Below are positions 1 to 10,069 of a stretch of 64,000 bases of DNA, one piece after another. The DNA is from Larimichthys crocea (lineage: Eukaryota > Chordata > Actinopteri > Sciaenidae). The DNA lies in NCBI RefSeq assembly GCF_000972845.2, contig NC_040027.1, positions 8,047,608 through 8,111,607 of the forward strand, read 5' to 3'. Both the position numbers and the translations under genes were made by a program. The notes under the pieces are model-generated. The model ran no database searches. It was not told where the DNA came from and saw only the letters and a list, made by a program, of their open reading frames with translations. How positions within the stretch are numbered: position 1 is the first letter of the stretch; the number at the start of each line of letters is the position of its first letter.

Positions 1-189
1 ATTAAAAGATCTGGTGACATCACTGAGAGGACCTGGACTACATGGTTTCATTTGGGCCTGCCATGAAGATATGATCCAATGTTTGAGGTCAGAGTAGCAC
101 CGAGGTCATTTACAGAGTTTCTTGTTGGGCAGATAATCATGAAGAGTAAAGAACATAAAGGAAATGTAATTCATGTTTTTGGATTACCC
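1..189. other. Unique sequence, no gene seen
   Basis: Mixed-composition sequence without a recognisable domain or repeat. A short open frame begins at 79 but runs into the dispersed repeat that starts near 190, so I do not call it coding. Confidence 0.5.
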
Positions 190-336
190 CGAAACTCCAT
201 CATGCACGTCTCTGTCACGTCTGTTCTGGTCCGTCCTGCATCGACTTCAAACTCCACCGGGAGCGTTTCAGATTTGGTGATTTTCCTGGTTCATGTGCTT
301 CTAAATCTGCTTCAACATGTGGAAATATGCCACGTC
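190..336 (+). repeat. Dispersed repeat family C, copy 1
   Basis: This stretch aligns by eye with 4121-4258 on the same strand. Both begin GAAACTCCA, continue through GCACGTCTCTGTC and a CAGATTTG block, then a CCTGGTTC block, and end ACATGTGGAAA plus ATGC. I estimate 70-80 percent identity with a few small gaps. The family was defined only from these two copies. I saw no terminal inverted repeats or coding potential, so its class is unknown. Confidence 0.55.
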
Positions 337-973
337 ATTCGCATTTGAACAGGCGTGTTGAATTTAACTCGGAGCCGAGCGGAGGGCTGCATCTTTCTTT
401 GGCGTCTTGGCTCCAGCTGATCCAAAATGTGTCCGTTAGACTTTTAACTAACACGTGTCGTAGTTCAGCTCGCCGTCCTGTCAGCTGACTCAGATCTCTG
501 TGTTCGGTCCCAGTCCGGCCATGTTCAACCACGAACAGACTGCTTTTTAAATTCTCCACTTCGTGTTCATGACATGACATGACATGACACCTGTCATCTG
601 AATCAGAAATGCTTTATTGATAGCGTGAGCCGAGTTTCCCCCGCGAGGATCAATGAAGTGTTTCTGAGTCAGCTGACAGGTGTCAGGTCGCTCCTCTTCA
701 AACAAAGTGTTACGTGAAAGTTTTACGTTTCTTCTGAGGTGGACGAGTCGATAAGTGTGTGAGTCACGTGACGACCGTCTCCTTTGTCCCACTCGTCTTC
801 CTCTTTGTCTTCTCGCTCATCGCCACGGGCCAATCAGAGGGAAGACGGCCTTTATGAGAGGAAACTTCCCAGAGGAGACGGAGGCTGGTTGTCCCAGATG
901 AAATGTGTCAGATTATACAGCCGTCGTCTACCTCGTCTCATCGGGAGTGTTCAATTACCCGCACATGCAAACA
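337..973. other. Unique sequence with a short ATGAC repeat
   Basis: No gene seen. Four tandem ATGAC units lie at about 567-588. The words GTCACGTGAC and TCAGCTGAC occur (E-box-like), but nothing marks a promoter. Confidence 0.45.
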
Positions 974-999
974 GTGTGTGTGTGTGTGTGTGTGTGTGT
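974..999 (+). repeat. (GT)13 microsatellite
   Basis: Uninterrupted GT dinucleotides over 26 bp, followed directly by a short CACACA, so the junction is a purine-pyrimidine alternating stretch. Confidence 0.97.
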
Positions 1000-1284
1000 A
1001 CACACAGCAGTGTTCGCATGAGTGAATGTTTGCTGTAGGCTGTCAGGACGTCACGGCAGACTCATCAGTGTTTGTCTCCACTCGTGGTGGCTGACGATGT
1101 TTGTACATTTAAACATATTAAACAATCTTTAATTAGCCCCAATGAATCCTGGGAAATGAGGTTCATTATTTCCTGGGAATCCTTGACCAAAAACGTCAGA
1201 TTATTTTGGTGTTTTCAGTTTGAAACTGTCCCAAAAAAATGCACCATGTCCTGTTTACAGACTTACGTCCTCGGAACCACAGAC
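1000..1284. other. Unique sequence
   Basis: Nothing recognisable. It separates the GT tract from the family B relic at 1285. Confidence 0.4.
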
Positions 1285-1412
1285 AGATAAAATATGGACA
1301 CAGTCTCCGTGACATCACGCACAGGTTACGTGAATCTCAGTGTGGTGGTTAATCTAATCTACCCTCAGTACAGTTCCTCAAGTGGACGACAAGAGGAACT
1401 GCAGTTTTTTAG
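1285..1412 (+). mobile_element. Family B MITE-like repeat, internally deleted copy
   Basis: The left part (ATGGACACAGTCTCCGTGAC, then ATCACGCACAGG) matches the left end of the fuller family B copy at 46191. The right part (CCCTCAGTACAGTT, then CAAGTGGACG and GAGGAACTGCAG) matches that copy's middle and 3' end. About 330 bp of the interior is missing. Retention of both ends with an internal deletion is typical of non-autonomous DNA elements, but I could not verify terminal inverted repeats. Confidence 0.6.
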
Positions 1413-2130
1413 AAGCTCATGTTGTTTATTGAGTGTCTTCGGTTTCGTAACGCTTCGCGGTCACGTGACGCTCCATGTGACGGATCCACCACACGTGTTT
1501 TTTTCTTCCTGGAATAACTTTTTCCTGACAGAAAAAGCTCAAAGCTGGACTCCCGAGAGCAGCGACGTCTGCTCTCATCATGCCAGCTCTGATCCATGTC
1601 TGTAACGTGAGATTAGACTGGCAGGTAAATGTCTCTTCATATCATCGCTGCTTCCAGATGACCCACTTACACAACAATGATTGAAGCATCGGGATGTATA
1701 GCACACGCATAAACTTCACACCTCCTCAGACTGGAGGAAAACTGATTTTCTCCACGTATGGACATACATGTCTGATATTTAAATATGCAGCAGCTTTGCT
1801 CTCTTCTCAGACGCGTGAAGCATTCTCTATACCTGCCCGGCGATGCTGGATCTCAATTTTTCAAGGAGAAGCACCTTCCTCTGGAGAACATCAAGCACGC
1901 GAGGTGAGCTCGAGTGGAAAAACGAGCGGCAAGTGTTGAAATTGGCAGCTTCTTTAAATCCACCTCCTCACTCATGAAATCCCAAACAGCAGCGTGAAGG
2001 ACGTGTGCAGAGTGTGTGATCCTCTTCTGATTCACCGCAGACAAATAGAACTGGAGAGCAGACGGATGGAGAGCTGGAGAGGGCGATGAGAGGGCGATGA
2101 GAGGGTGGAGGGGATCATTCAAATGTCTGC
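1413..2130. other. Unique sequence with a small tandem duplication
   Basis: Mostly unique. A 12-bp unit (GAGAGGGCGATG) is repeated in tandem at about 2080-2110. A minus-strand open frame of 180 codons crosses this and the following repeat, but it covers low-complexity serine-rich sequence and family A, so I do not regard it as a gene. Confidence 0.45.
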
Positions 2131-2372
2131 TTTGGAGAAACTGGATCATATTTTTCTGGTTTTCCCTCTGATGTCCTCCGGCTGCTCTGGGGAGTGTTAG
2201 TGTTTGTACCACAGGAGTTCTGGACCACCGTGAAGAAGAAGAAGTTTTCAGGCACAGGAGAACGCTGACGGGGAGCAGAGCCAGTGTTGTGCCAGAACAG
2301 GAGCTGAGCGTGTGAGCAACCTCTATGGACATAATGGCAGAGGAGAAGAGAAAAAAGGAGAGAGTGGCCGAG
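2131..2372 (+). mobile_element. Dispersed repeat family A, copy 1 (degraded)
   Basis: It opens with GAAACTGGATCATAT and TTTTCCCTCTGATGTCCTCC, shared with 12170-12235. It continues with TTTGTACCA and GAAGAAGAAG (shared with 13048-13096) and then TGCCAGAACAGGAGCTG, which recurs near 59450 and on the minus strand near 3160. The final part, from ATGGCAGAGGAGAAGAG, encodes the start of the family's short coding block (MAEEKR-like) but then degenerates. It is orphaned from any longer frame. Confidence 0.65.
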
Positions 2373-2863
2373 CGTAATGTTGCTTTAAGCGTCATGAAAC
2401 CTCTCTCGGGTTACGTTTAGACGCACGGCACCTAGTTCAGGTTCGAGACAGATCTGTTGGTCTGAGATCAGCCCGTTTCTCAGAAGTTACCGTAGCAGAT
2501 GCCGTGAAGACGTAACGTTCTCCGTGAAGAAGAATCAGCTGTTTGTATTTTACACTGACAGATCATTAATGCACCTTTATGGAGACGTGACGCTCCAACA
2601 TAAACAGACATCTGAAGTCCACTAAGTAAACTTCATCCCCACGATCCATCCCTCCCTCCATCCCGTCTATCCTCTTATCCTCCACCGTTCAGGGCCTATA
2701 TACAGTGTGTACCGCACACACCGTGAAAACACACTGTTTACAGGATTAAGACTGAACATACATGCTGCATCCTAATTCACACCGACTCCTTCCAAGAAAA
2801 CATCACAAGCCCGAATATGTCAAAGGGAGTTTTTATTTTGCCTGGATTTAAAAGGATTGAACT

Positions 2864-2864
<1 letters not shown>
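2373..2864. other. Unique sequence
   Basis: No gene or repeat recognised. A pyrimidine-rich run with TCCATCCCTCC-type words lies at about 2647-2690. Confidence 0.4.

Positions 2865-2906
<42 letters not shown>
2865..2906 (+). repeat. (GT)21 microsatellite
   Basis: A perfect 42-bp GT tract. Confidence 0.97.
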
Positions 2907-2909
<3 letters not shown>

Positions 2910-3020
2910 TAAAATTTTTACAGGTGTGAAACATGATTTGTCCATGTGATATTTACCAGATAAAAACCTCTTAGCAGCCCAGACACGTTCATCATCTCCT
3001 ATTTATGAGATTTTTTTCCC

Positions 3021-3172
3021 CAACTGTGGTAACTATGTTCAGCTGTACTCGAGTATTTGTTCTGATTACATTACTCCTGATCAAAAACTCAGCTTCCTCC
3101 GTCAGCGTCCTCTTCGCTCTCTTCTCCTCTGCCATTATCCCACTCGCCCAGCTCCTGTTCTGGCACGACACT
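3021..3172 (-). mobile_element. Family A, copy 2 (minus strand)
   Basis: Read on the minus strand it starts with TGCCAGAACAGGAGCTGG. An ATG opens a frame reading MAEEKRAKRTLTEEA, and this fuses directly to the family's 3' part (TTTTTGATCAGGAGTAATG, then ATCAGAACAAATACTCGAG and CAGCTGAACATAGTTACC). That 3' part recurs at 43960-44032 and 59690-59752. The direct junction suggests an internal deletion relative to the 59.4-kb copy. Confidence 0.75.
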
Positions 3173-4120
3173 CTAACATTCCCCCCCGGTGAAGGAAAAG
3201 TCGCTGTGCGACCACGGCAACCACAGAAACTACAGCGATACATTGCATCACGTTACATTTGGCAGGCGTTCGAGTCCAAAGTGAATTTAAGTTTATTCAA
3301 ACCACACAGGAGCCTGATGCTGCTGGAGCTCATCCAGCGCTGCATGTATCTCTCTGAAACACTAAAAGCACGCTCGCTGCTGCACTACAGGAAATGAGAC
3401 ATAAGTAAGTGCTCGCGGGGGTTGTTGAGATGTTACCGGATTCTGTGATTTCACAGAGTTCCCTGAACGATGCACCTCTTTACCGGCAGAGAACCAACAG
3501 ATCAATGGAGAAGCTGCTGCTGCTGCTCACTGCCTGACTGCACCTGTCACAGTGTACAGTCAGATTTATATATCCTGCCATGAAGAGTCCGAAAATCTGA
3601 AGTGTGATGAGGCCGCTCCTCTGGGCGTCCACATACTTCTGGTCACGTGTTGCAGGATGATACAGTGTGAATGTGTGTGTGTGTGTGTGTTACACTCACA
3701 CATGTGACTGGTGTTTGATTTTATTCTTTAAACGAGCTCCTTCCTTCAAAACTGAAGCGACGCCTCAGCTGCGCTGTACACACACACTCATGACACGCCT
3801 CACACTCCATCATGTCATCCAATCCAAATCCAAACACACTGTCCTGTTTCACCATCACTGCATCAGCATCACCGCCTCCACAACCCCAGCATCCACCTGC
3901 AGGCTCCTTAATATCTCTATTTATACGGATCTGTGGGGAGCGATGAGGTCCATGTCAAACTCTAACTGTATTCTGCTGCTGCTCTAATAAAACTGTCCAA
4001 ACATGAGTTATTTGACTAAACTAAACTTTCAGTTTTGGCAGTTTGCACACAAAGTAAAGTTTCCTGTAATGAAGCCAGAAGTGGAACTCATCATTTCTAT
4101 TCCATTTTTTACAGAAGCCT
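3173..4120. other. Unique sequence with a GT tract
   Basis: No gene seen. A (TG)n tract of about 19 bp lies at 3672-3690. CATCA and CACA-rich words occur around 3780-3900. Open frames here are short and unremarkable. Confidence 0.4.
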
Positions 4121-4258
4121 GAAACTCCACCGTGCACGTCTCTGTCTCTGTTTCAGAAGCGTTTCTCCCTCCAGACTTTGTTTACTGGCTCAGATTTGCT
4201 CATGTTCCTGGTTCCTGTTCTTCTAAACATGCGTCTACATGTGGAAACATGCTGCACG
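4121..4258 (+). repeat. Dispersed repeat family C, copy 2
   Basis: Second copy of the repeat at 190-336, in the same orientation and 3.9 kb away. It has the same ordered blocks (GAAACTCCA, GCACGTCTCTGTC, CAGATTTG, CCTGGTTC, ACATGTGGAAAC) with small indels. Confidence 0.55.
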
Positions 4259-4400
4259 CTTCATTTGTTTCTCTTTTGTCTGTTTTTACGACCGGCAGTC
4301 GGTAACAGTTTACATTATTTTATTTATTTTAATCAAATGTACGAAATTCAAAATCTGTTTGAAAATGTTAAACAAATGAATGAAGGCAGTTTCTCCACCT

Positions 4401-4401
<1 letters not shown>

Positions 4402-4431
<30 letters not shown>
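4402..4431 (+). repeat. (CA)15 microsatellite
   Basis: A perfect 30-bp CA tract. It is followed by an impure CACAC/CACCC run at about 4571-4600. Confidence 0.95.
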
Positions 4432-4433
<2 letters not shown>

Positions 4434-4639
4434 TATTATTTTTCTCATTGCACAAAGCTGTCAGAGTTCTTGACCTTAATTTCAGTTTCTCAGAGAAGGG
4501 TAAACAAGAGGAGAATGCATTAATGTCTGGAGTATTTTACAGTAATGGCAGAGGATATTTTACATTCATGACACACACCCACCCACACACACACACCCCC
4601 CACTTGGCTGGAATAACTCTGTACATATGGAACAGAAAG

Positions 4640-4860
4640 ATAACAGGGATGCACTTAGAGAAAAGCAGCGGCGCTGATGCTTTATCTCTGCACAAAAGTG
4701 ACGGGAAACAGCTCGAGGAACTTGAAAAGTGTTTGGGGGGCTCAGAGCTGTATGCCATGTAATTAGTGTAAGGAAAACACATTGGGTGTGTACACGCATT
4801 CCATATTTCACAGCATTCTCTCCTAATAGCAGCACACTTCACTAGAAAAAACAGTGCCGA
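4640..4860. other. Unique stretch, candidate conserved non-coding DNA
   Basis: Unlike the surrounding CA-rich sequence, this segment is complex, not repetitive, and holds AT-rich words such as ATGTAATTAGTGTAAGG. It has no long frame with a recognisable domain. I flag it only as a candidate for cross-species alignment. Confidence 0.2.
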
Positions 4861-4933
4861 GCTGTGACACTGTAACATCTCTCTCTCTTCTCTTTATGAG
4901 TTTCCCTCCGCGGCCGTAATCTGACAGGTGAAA

Positions 4934-4962
4934 CCACATAAAGTTCTTAAAACTTTATGTGG
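4934..4962. repeat. Perfect 12-bp inverted repeat (hairpin)
   Basis: CCACATAAAGTT at 4934-4945 is exactly reverse-complementary to AACTTTATGTGG at 4951-4962, with a 5-nt CTTAA loop. The stem is fully paired, but it is too short for a typical animal pre-miRNA. It may be a cruciform site, a remnant of a mobile-element end, or chance. Confidence 0.85.
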
Positions 4963-5504
4963 CGATATTGCTGCATCCTCTTCCTGTAGGTTCATCTTCC
5001 CTTTGGCAGCGTGCAGGGGTGTGTGGGTTGTGAGTGTCGTCAAAGCACAGGGGAATAAACTGCATGTCTGATGCAGCTTCATGCCGGCTGCAAAGGTGCG
5101 TTTTTCAGGTTCTTGTTCGTTTTGTGTTTTGTTTGCATTGTACTGTAAATAATACTGTGCTTGATATTCTTCTTTACTGTCTTCCTCCTGCTGTCCACGG
5201 TTACGAGGGGTGAAGGTCCTTTGGAGCCGGCTCTCTCTTTCTACTAATTCTAGAGTCCCGGAGCGTCGTGCTTTGAACAGCTGTACGGTTAAAGTCGGGA
5301 GCTATTCTATTAAAGCAAATAAATGATGGATAAAGTTTGTCCTCGCTAAAGCTGAGCCCGCCGCCCAACAGAGGAAACTCATTTCTGACCACAGCTGAGC
5401 ATTGCAACATGGAAAGATTAGAAAATCCGCTGTGGTTTAAGGTTAAAGGTCGGGATGATCTTATTAAAGCAGGTAAACTATGATTAAAGGGACAGTTCAT
5501 TCAA
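4963..5504. other. Unique sequence
   Basis: No gene seen. Just before the LINE fragment, at about 5480-5510, is ATTAAAGGGACAGTTCATTC, a word of a type I recall as common in fish interspersed repeats. It may mark an older insertion into which the LINE inserted, or the reverse. Confidence 0.35.
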
Positions 5505-5735
5505 AATTCATCCATGCATCCATTTTCTTCCACTTTTCCGGAGACCCAGCAACGCAGTCCTCTCCTTCTGGGGGATCCCGAGGCGTTCCCAGGCCCGAGT
5601 CCCCTCCGGTTCTGGGTAATTCTTACTGGTTGGATGTGCCCGGAGCACCTCCAAAGGAAGCGCCCAAGGGCATCCCTAATCAGGAACCACCTCAGTCTTC
5701 ACACGTACTACCCAAATGTCATGACCACAGGTGAG
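5505..5735 (-). mobile_element. RTE-like LINE 3' fragment, copy 1
   Basis: On the plus strand it starts CATCCATTTTCTTCCACTT and proceeds through GGGGGATCCCGAGGCGTTCC, CCGGAGCACCTCCAAAGGAAG and CATCCCTAATCAG to CATGACCACAGGTGAGGGTTG. This is the reverse complement of the 3' coding end of a teleost non-LTR retrotransposon, present as larger fragments at 17766-18295 and 51265-51852. It is heavily truncated and cannot encode reverse transcriptase. The clade label (RTE/Rex3-like) is from recall of the C-terminal protein style and is uncertain. Confidence 0.7.
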
Positions 5736-6311
5736 GGTTGTCCTCAGTCATACCTCTCATGGGACAACCAAGACGTCCTGAATGTTCTCCAGACACCTTT
5801 GAGCATTTGCAGGAAGAATTGGGGCGAAATCTGGAAATTCGAAGGTGTAAAACCTTCGTGACAGTCTCAGGGCTCCTTCATCTCAGGAACAAAGTCGAAA
5901 TCTTTTCCGAGCGGCTTCTCGGCACTCTGCAGCCATTACATTAAACTATATTAAATTCGCCGCACGGCGGGTGGTTGGTGGTGGTGTGGGTAGATCTGAG
6001 AGAGAGATGATGGTGCTCAGCTTGGCCTCCCTCATAATTTGCTTTCAGCTCGTTTTGCGACGCTTCGCTGGCGGTGCATTAACACACAATTAAATATTAA
6101 TCAAATCGGGTTGAGTTGGACTAATGGGTCTTAGTCTCTCTGCTGCGTACCCTTTTCCACTTTTCCGTCTCCTCTGACAGTGGAATGTATCGCAACTGAC
6201 ACATGTCAGTATGATATATGGATTTTTCCCTTTTCTCTCTCGTTTCTTTCAGGTTCAGGTTTTTTACGATGGTGGTGCACAAGATGAAAGACTGCACGCC
6301 CTCTGTGCATA
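5736..6311. other. Unique sequence, partly LINE-derived at its left edge
   Basis: 5736-5930 may be a rearranged extension of the LINE fragment, but I could not align it. At about 6025-6120 a unique AT-rich segment contains AATTAAATATTAATCAAATC, a cluster of TAAT-type words without repeat character. Confidence 0.35.
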
Positions 6312-6364
6312 CTAATATATATATAATATAATATAATAAATATAAATAATATATATAATATAAT
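6312..6364. repeat. (TA)-rich low-complexity tract
   Basis: Imperfect TATATA/ATAATA sequence of about 53 bp. It is likely slippage-prone. Confidence 0.85.
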
Positions 6365-9300
6365 CAAAAAAAGAACTAAGCAAACAGAAACAGTCACATG
6401 GAGAAATAATCATACATAAAGCATGTGTGAAACATATTACAATGAACTACATACACGTACATTTGTTACACACGATACCTCTGCATATGGCCAAAAGTAT
6501 AGACGATCCTGCACGCAGGCCACGAGCTTCAACACAACAGATATTTTTGACAGCTTTGTGTTTGTCTCGTCTCGCTCTACCTCCTGCACACGGTACGCTC
6601 CCTGATTCAGATTCGATTTCGTTTTTGTTTGTTTTAAAATCAGGTTAATGCCTGTTTTCCTCTTTTTGTTTAATTAGTAAAAGTTTCTTTTTCTGAATCA
6701 TTAATCTAAACTCAAAGCAGATAATTACACTTTATTTTACCAAACACATCCTATTTATGTCACTTCCACTTCCCAAAGCGAGCTCAGTGTGTTAAATAAT
6801 AATTACATACAGTATGTTTGAATATTGTGTCCACAACTTCTGAATTTGTGTTTGTGCTTTTTCGCTGTTCACATGCTCTTTATCGCTTCTGCAAAACATT
6901 TGGATTTTTCACATTGTGAGATATCTTTGTTATTTTTCGTAGCAGCAGAGCGAATATCCTCAGATGTCAAACGCTGCTTCCCACGCGCTCGAATCCTTTT
7001 AATCGGAGTGAGCGCGCTCATGTTGAGGCAGTCAGGGATCATAAAGACAAAGTTCTGCCTCAGTGTCAGGATCAAAGCGGCTCCGCTCGGTGTTAATTCT
7101 CCCACGTTGCATCTTGTGAATTCTCCTCTTTGTCTTTTTCTCTTTCCCCTCGGCTCTCCGTGACTTTCCTCTCGTCACTTTTCCTCCCTCCTCTTCTCTC
7201 CCTCGGGGGTTTCCTCCCCCCCGCTCTCGCTCTCTCAGACACTTTATCACTAACAAGGACACGACTTGTTCTGCATGTGGACGCCAGGTAAGACTGTGCT
7301 GACATAAACCTTGCATACAGTTTCTATATGGAGCATGGAGGATGCACAGCAGGGAAGCAGCTGAATGACGTTCTTGAAATGGATTTGATTGGTTGACTTG
7401 TCACTGGACATGAGCGTTGTTTTGGTCCATAAACCCCAGAACGAACTCAGCCTGAGGAGGTTTAAACTTGCTGCATGTTCGATGTTTTTCACGTGATTCT
7501 GTTCATTCACGAGCCTCTAAAGGTTAAACGTAACGAATATGAATCATGTTCATCGCTCCAACGTGACGTCACCGGATGGCGTGGGCATACCAGGTCACGT
7601 TTAAGGACATTTCCCCGAGTCCTTTGACACCTTTACAGACGCAGATACAGATTTCGAGTTTTGGACGTGACGAGGTCAAATGCACGATCCGTATGAACAA
7701 ATGAACGAGAGGACGCGTAGATGAGCCGTGAACTAATCATTTCTGTTTCCTGTCCTGACTGAGCTCATGCAGCTGCATGAGGGAACGTACTGCATGAAAA
7801 CTGAGACACTACTCATCATATTATTATAACGATATGCTCACGACCGACACAGCGCTACATTCTTCTATCAAGTTTTTAAATTGGATCCGTTGGCTACACC
7901 GTGAACTCAGAAATAATCGTGGTCGATGACAGCCGATGGGTCCAGAGAGACGATCACAGTTTGGTTTGTGTTTAGGCATCAAAACTCCTCGGTTCATGAA
8001 ATGACATAAAAACAGTTGAACAGTTGTCTCCTGGGTGAAAGCCGTGTTTGTTTGACTCATCCGTCCACTCCAACCTCCCACAGACAGACTATGACACACT
8101 GCCTGGCTGACATTGGTGTGAAACGATGTGAAGAACGAGTTCTGATAACACGTCGGCGTGTTTCTCATACACCCTTTGGTGATAACAGGCTGTCCACCCC
8201 GACCTCCTCCTTAAGAAGAAGAAGCCCGTCGGCACGACAACAGCATCACGGTATTTCTGCTTTAAGTTTTCGAGAGGACGTTAATCATGTGACAGTAACA
8301 AGTCGCTCGTTGGTATTTTTCAAGTCGGAGGCACATGAAGGAATTAATGATTTCTTGCAAATGAAGGATTAATCCAGCAGAGTAAACACATGCATCAACA
8401 TCTGCACAGCCTGGGGAAAGAAAGCAGAAGTGCAGTGCAGCATTTTGGAAAAACAGACTTCGGGTTGCAGTTATGCACTGAGCACCACATAAAGTACGGA
8501 CCATAAAATAACAAATAATACGCGTTTGTTGGTGTTAACGGTAATATATCTTTCTATAAGTACTCCTACATCAATTTTGCTGAAAATACTTGTGTACTTT
8601 TACTTATGCAGCATTTCAAACAGGACTTTGATTTGTAAAGGAGTATTTTTAGACGTCGGTATCTCTTTACTATCAGAGGAAGAATCATGGAGGACGCCGG
8701 CGAGTGCGTTCCAGTTGTGTGGGGTCCGCAGCAGCTGAGAGCCGGTAGATAAGCAGGAAGTCATTTGAGAGGGACGCGGCAGATTTATCACAGGTGACCC
8801 AGGGGAGAGGAGAGGGAGGCTAATATAGCACAGGTGTGGTGTCACCGCCGTGCAGAGGTTGTCCTCATATTTCTCGGACTGCTGTTCTTTGTCCTCCACG
8901 GCTCCGACTCTGACACCACAGCGCTCTGCTGCATTACTGCATCTCTACCTCCGTCTTTTCACGCTGGCAGAGATGCCGAACAAAAGATCATTTCATCAAC
9001 AAATCTTCAGGTTGGATTCTTCTGCATTTCACTGTTTGCACGTTAAGGCATCCAGACGAAATGATTATCGTTACGGAACATTAACAACGAGTCTCGTTTG
9101 AATGGGATCATGATGACAAACCACTCGACTACACACACACACAAACATGCAAACAGGCGGCGTGTGCATCATGTGTGCAGATTGACAGCGTGCATGCAGC
9201 GTACAGACAGAGCGGCGACGTCTCAGCGCTGCAACGATAAAACAACAATGAAATCTGCAGACAAAGAGACGAGCATGAGGAGAGACGACAGGATGAAAGA

Positions 9301-9390
9301 TGATGGAGTGGAAGCACAAATCCTCCTCATGAAGACGTCATCTTTGTAAACTCGTTTAAAAAAAATGACCAACCGCCACGTTTCTGATGC
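6365..9390. other. Unique sequence with a palindrome and one candidate conserved segment
   Basis: About 3 kb with no recognisable gene. It contains the 18-bp palindrome at 7764-7781, listed separately. 8690-8830 is complex and CpG-containing. 7150-7250 is a pyrimidine-rich C/T tract. Open frames are at most about 118 codons and show no domains. Confidence 0.4.
7764..7781. repeat. Perfect 18-bp palindrome
   Basis: CTCATGCAGCTGCATGAG is its own reverse complement. It is centred on an E-box CAGCTG flanked by ATGCA half-sites. It could bind a dimeric bHLH or POU-type factor, or be chance. Confidence 0.8.
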
Positions 9391-9399
9391 AGCTGCGAG

Positions 9400-9720
9400 T
9401 CGCCTGCGTTGGAATATTATTGCAATAAAAGACTTGTTATGTTTTACCCAATTTCTGCATGCTGCATTTTTATTGTTCCATTTGCATTAGGTATGGCACC
9501 TCGGGACGCACTCAAATCGCATTAGAGCGCACGGAAATGAAATCAGAGGCCGCGCGTTGATGTTTCCTCCTCCGCAAAGCAATTAATTCTGATTTATGGC
9601 GTTATCGGGCCCGAGAAAGCTGAGCGACAAACTCGCCGCACGCCGCCATAAATAATGTTCATCTAAAATGAGGCAGCGCTCCTTCAGTTGTTACACGAGC
9701 TCGAGACACTTAATGGAGTT
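9400..9720. other. Candidate conserved non-coding element
   Basis: About 320 bp of complex sequence with balanced GC, several CpGs and homeodomain- or PBX-type words (GCAATTAATTC, GATTTATGGC, CATAAATAATG). It has no repeats and no sustained open frame. Regulatory function is inferred only from this texture and needs comparison with other teleosts. Confidence 0.3.
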
Positions 9721-10069
9721 TGTTCCAAATTGAGATGATTTGAATTTTTTTTATTTTTAAATGACACACAAATTGTTATCGCGTTTATAAATGACGACGT
9801 GAAGCTGAATTAAATGGAGGTGATTTGGAAAACGCGGTTAATAACTTTAATCTTTAACTGTCACGATGTTTTTTGTTTTTTATGTTTCAATTAAAGGAAT
9901 GATGATGAATTATGGACGTAAAACAGGCGAACACGGCAGGAAATGAGTCAAATAAAATGAGAAATGGAAGAAATATCTTCATTATGATCTTAGATTGAAC
10001 CCGGCTCAGGTTCTGGCACGACGACGGCATTCTTCCACGCCCAGGCTTCAATACCCCCGAGCTAACATT
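9721..10069. other. Unique sequence bordering the large array
   Basis: AT-rich at the left. At 10009-10050 a TCAGGTTCTGGCACGACG word resembles the minus-strand start of family A, suggesting that the array grew inside or beside such a copy. Confidence 0.4.

Noticed and set aside
1853..2395. 180-codon minus-strand frame
   Set aside because: It overlaps family A in antisense and low-complexity sequence.
4178..4762. 194-codon plus-strand frame, the longest in the window
   Set aside because: It passes through a dispersed repeat and a (CA)15 tract, giving a Thr-His run; no domain.
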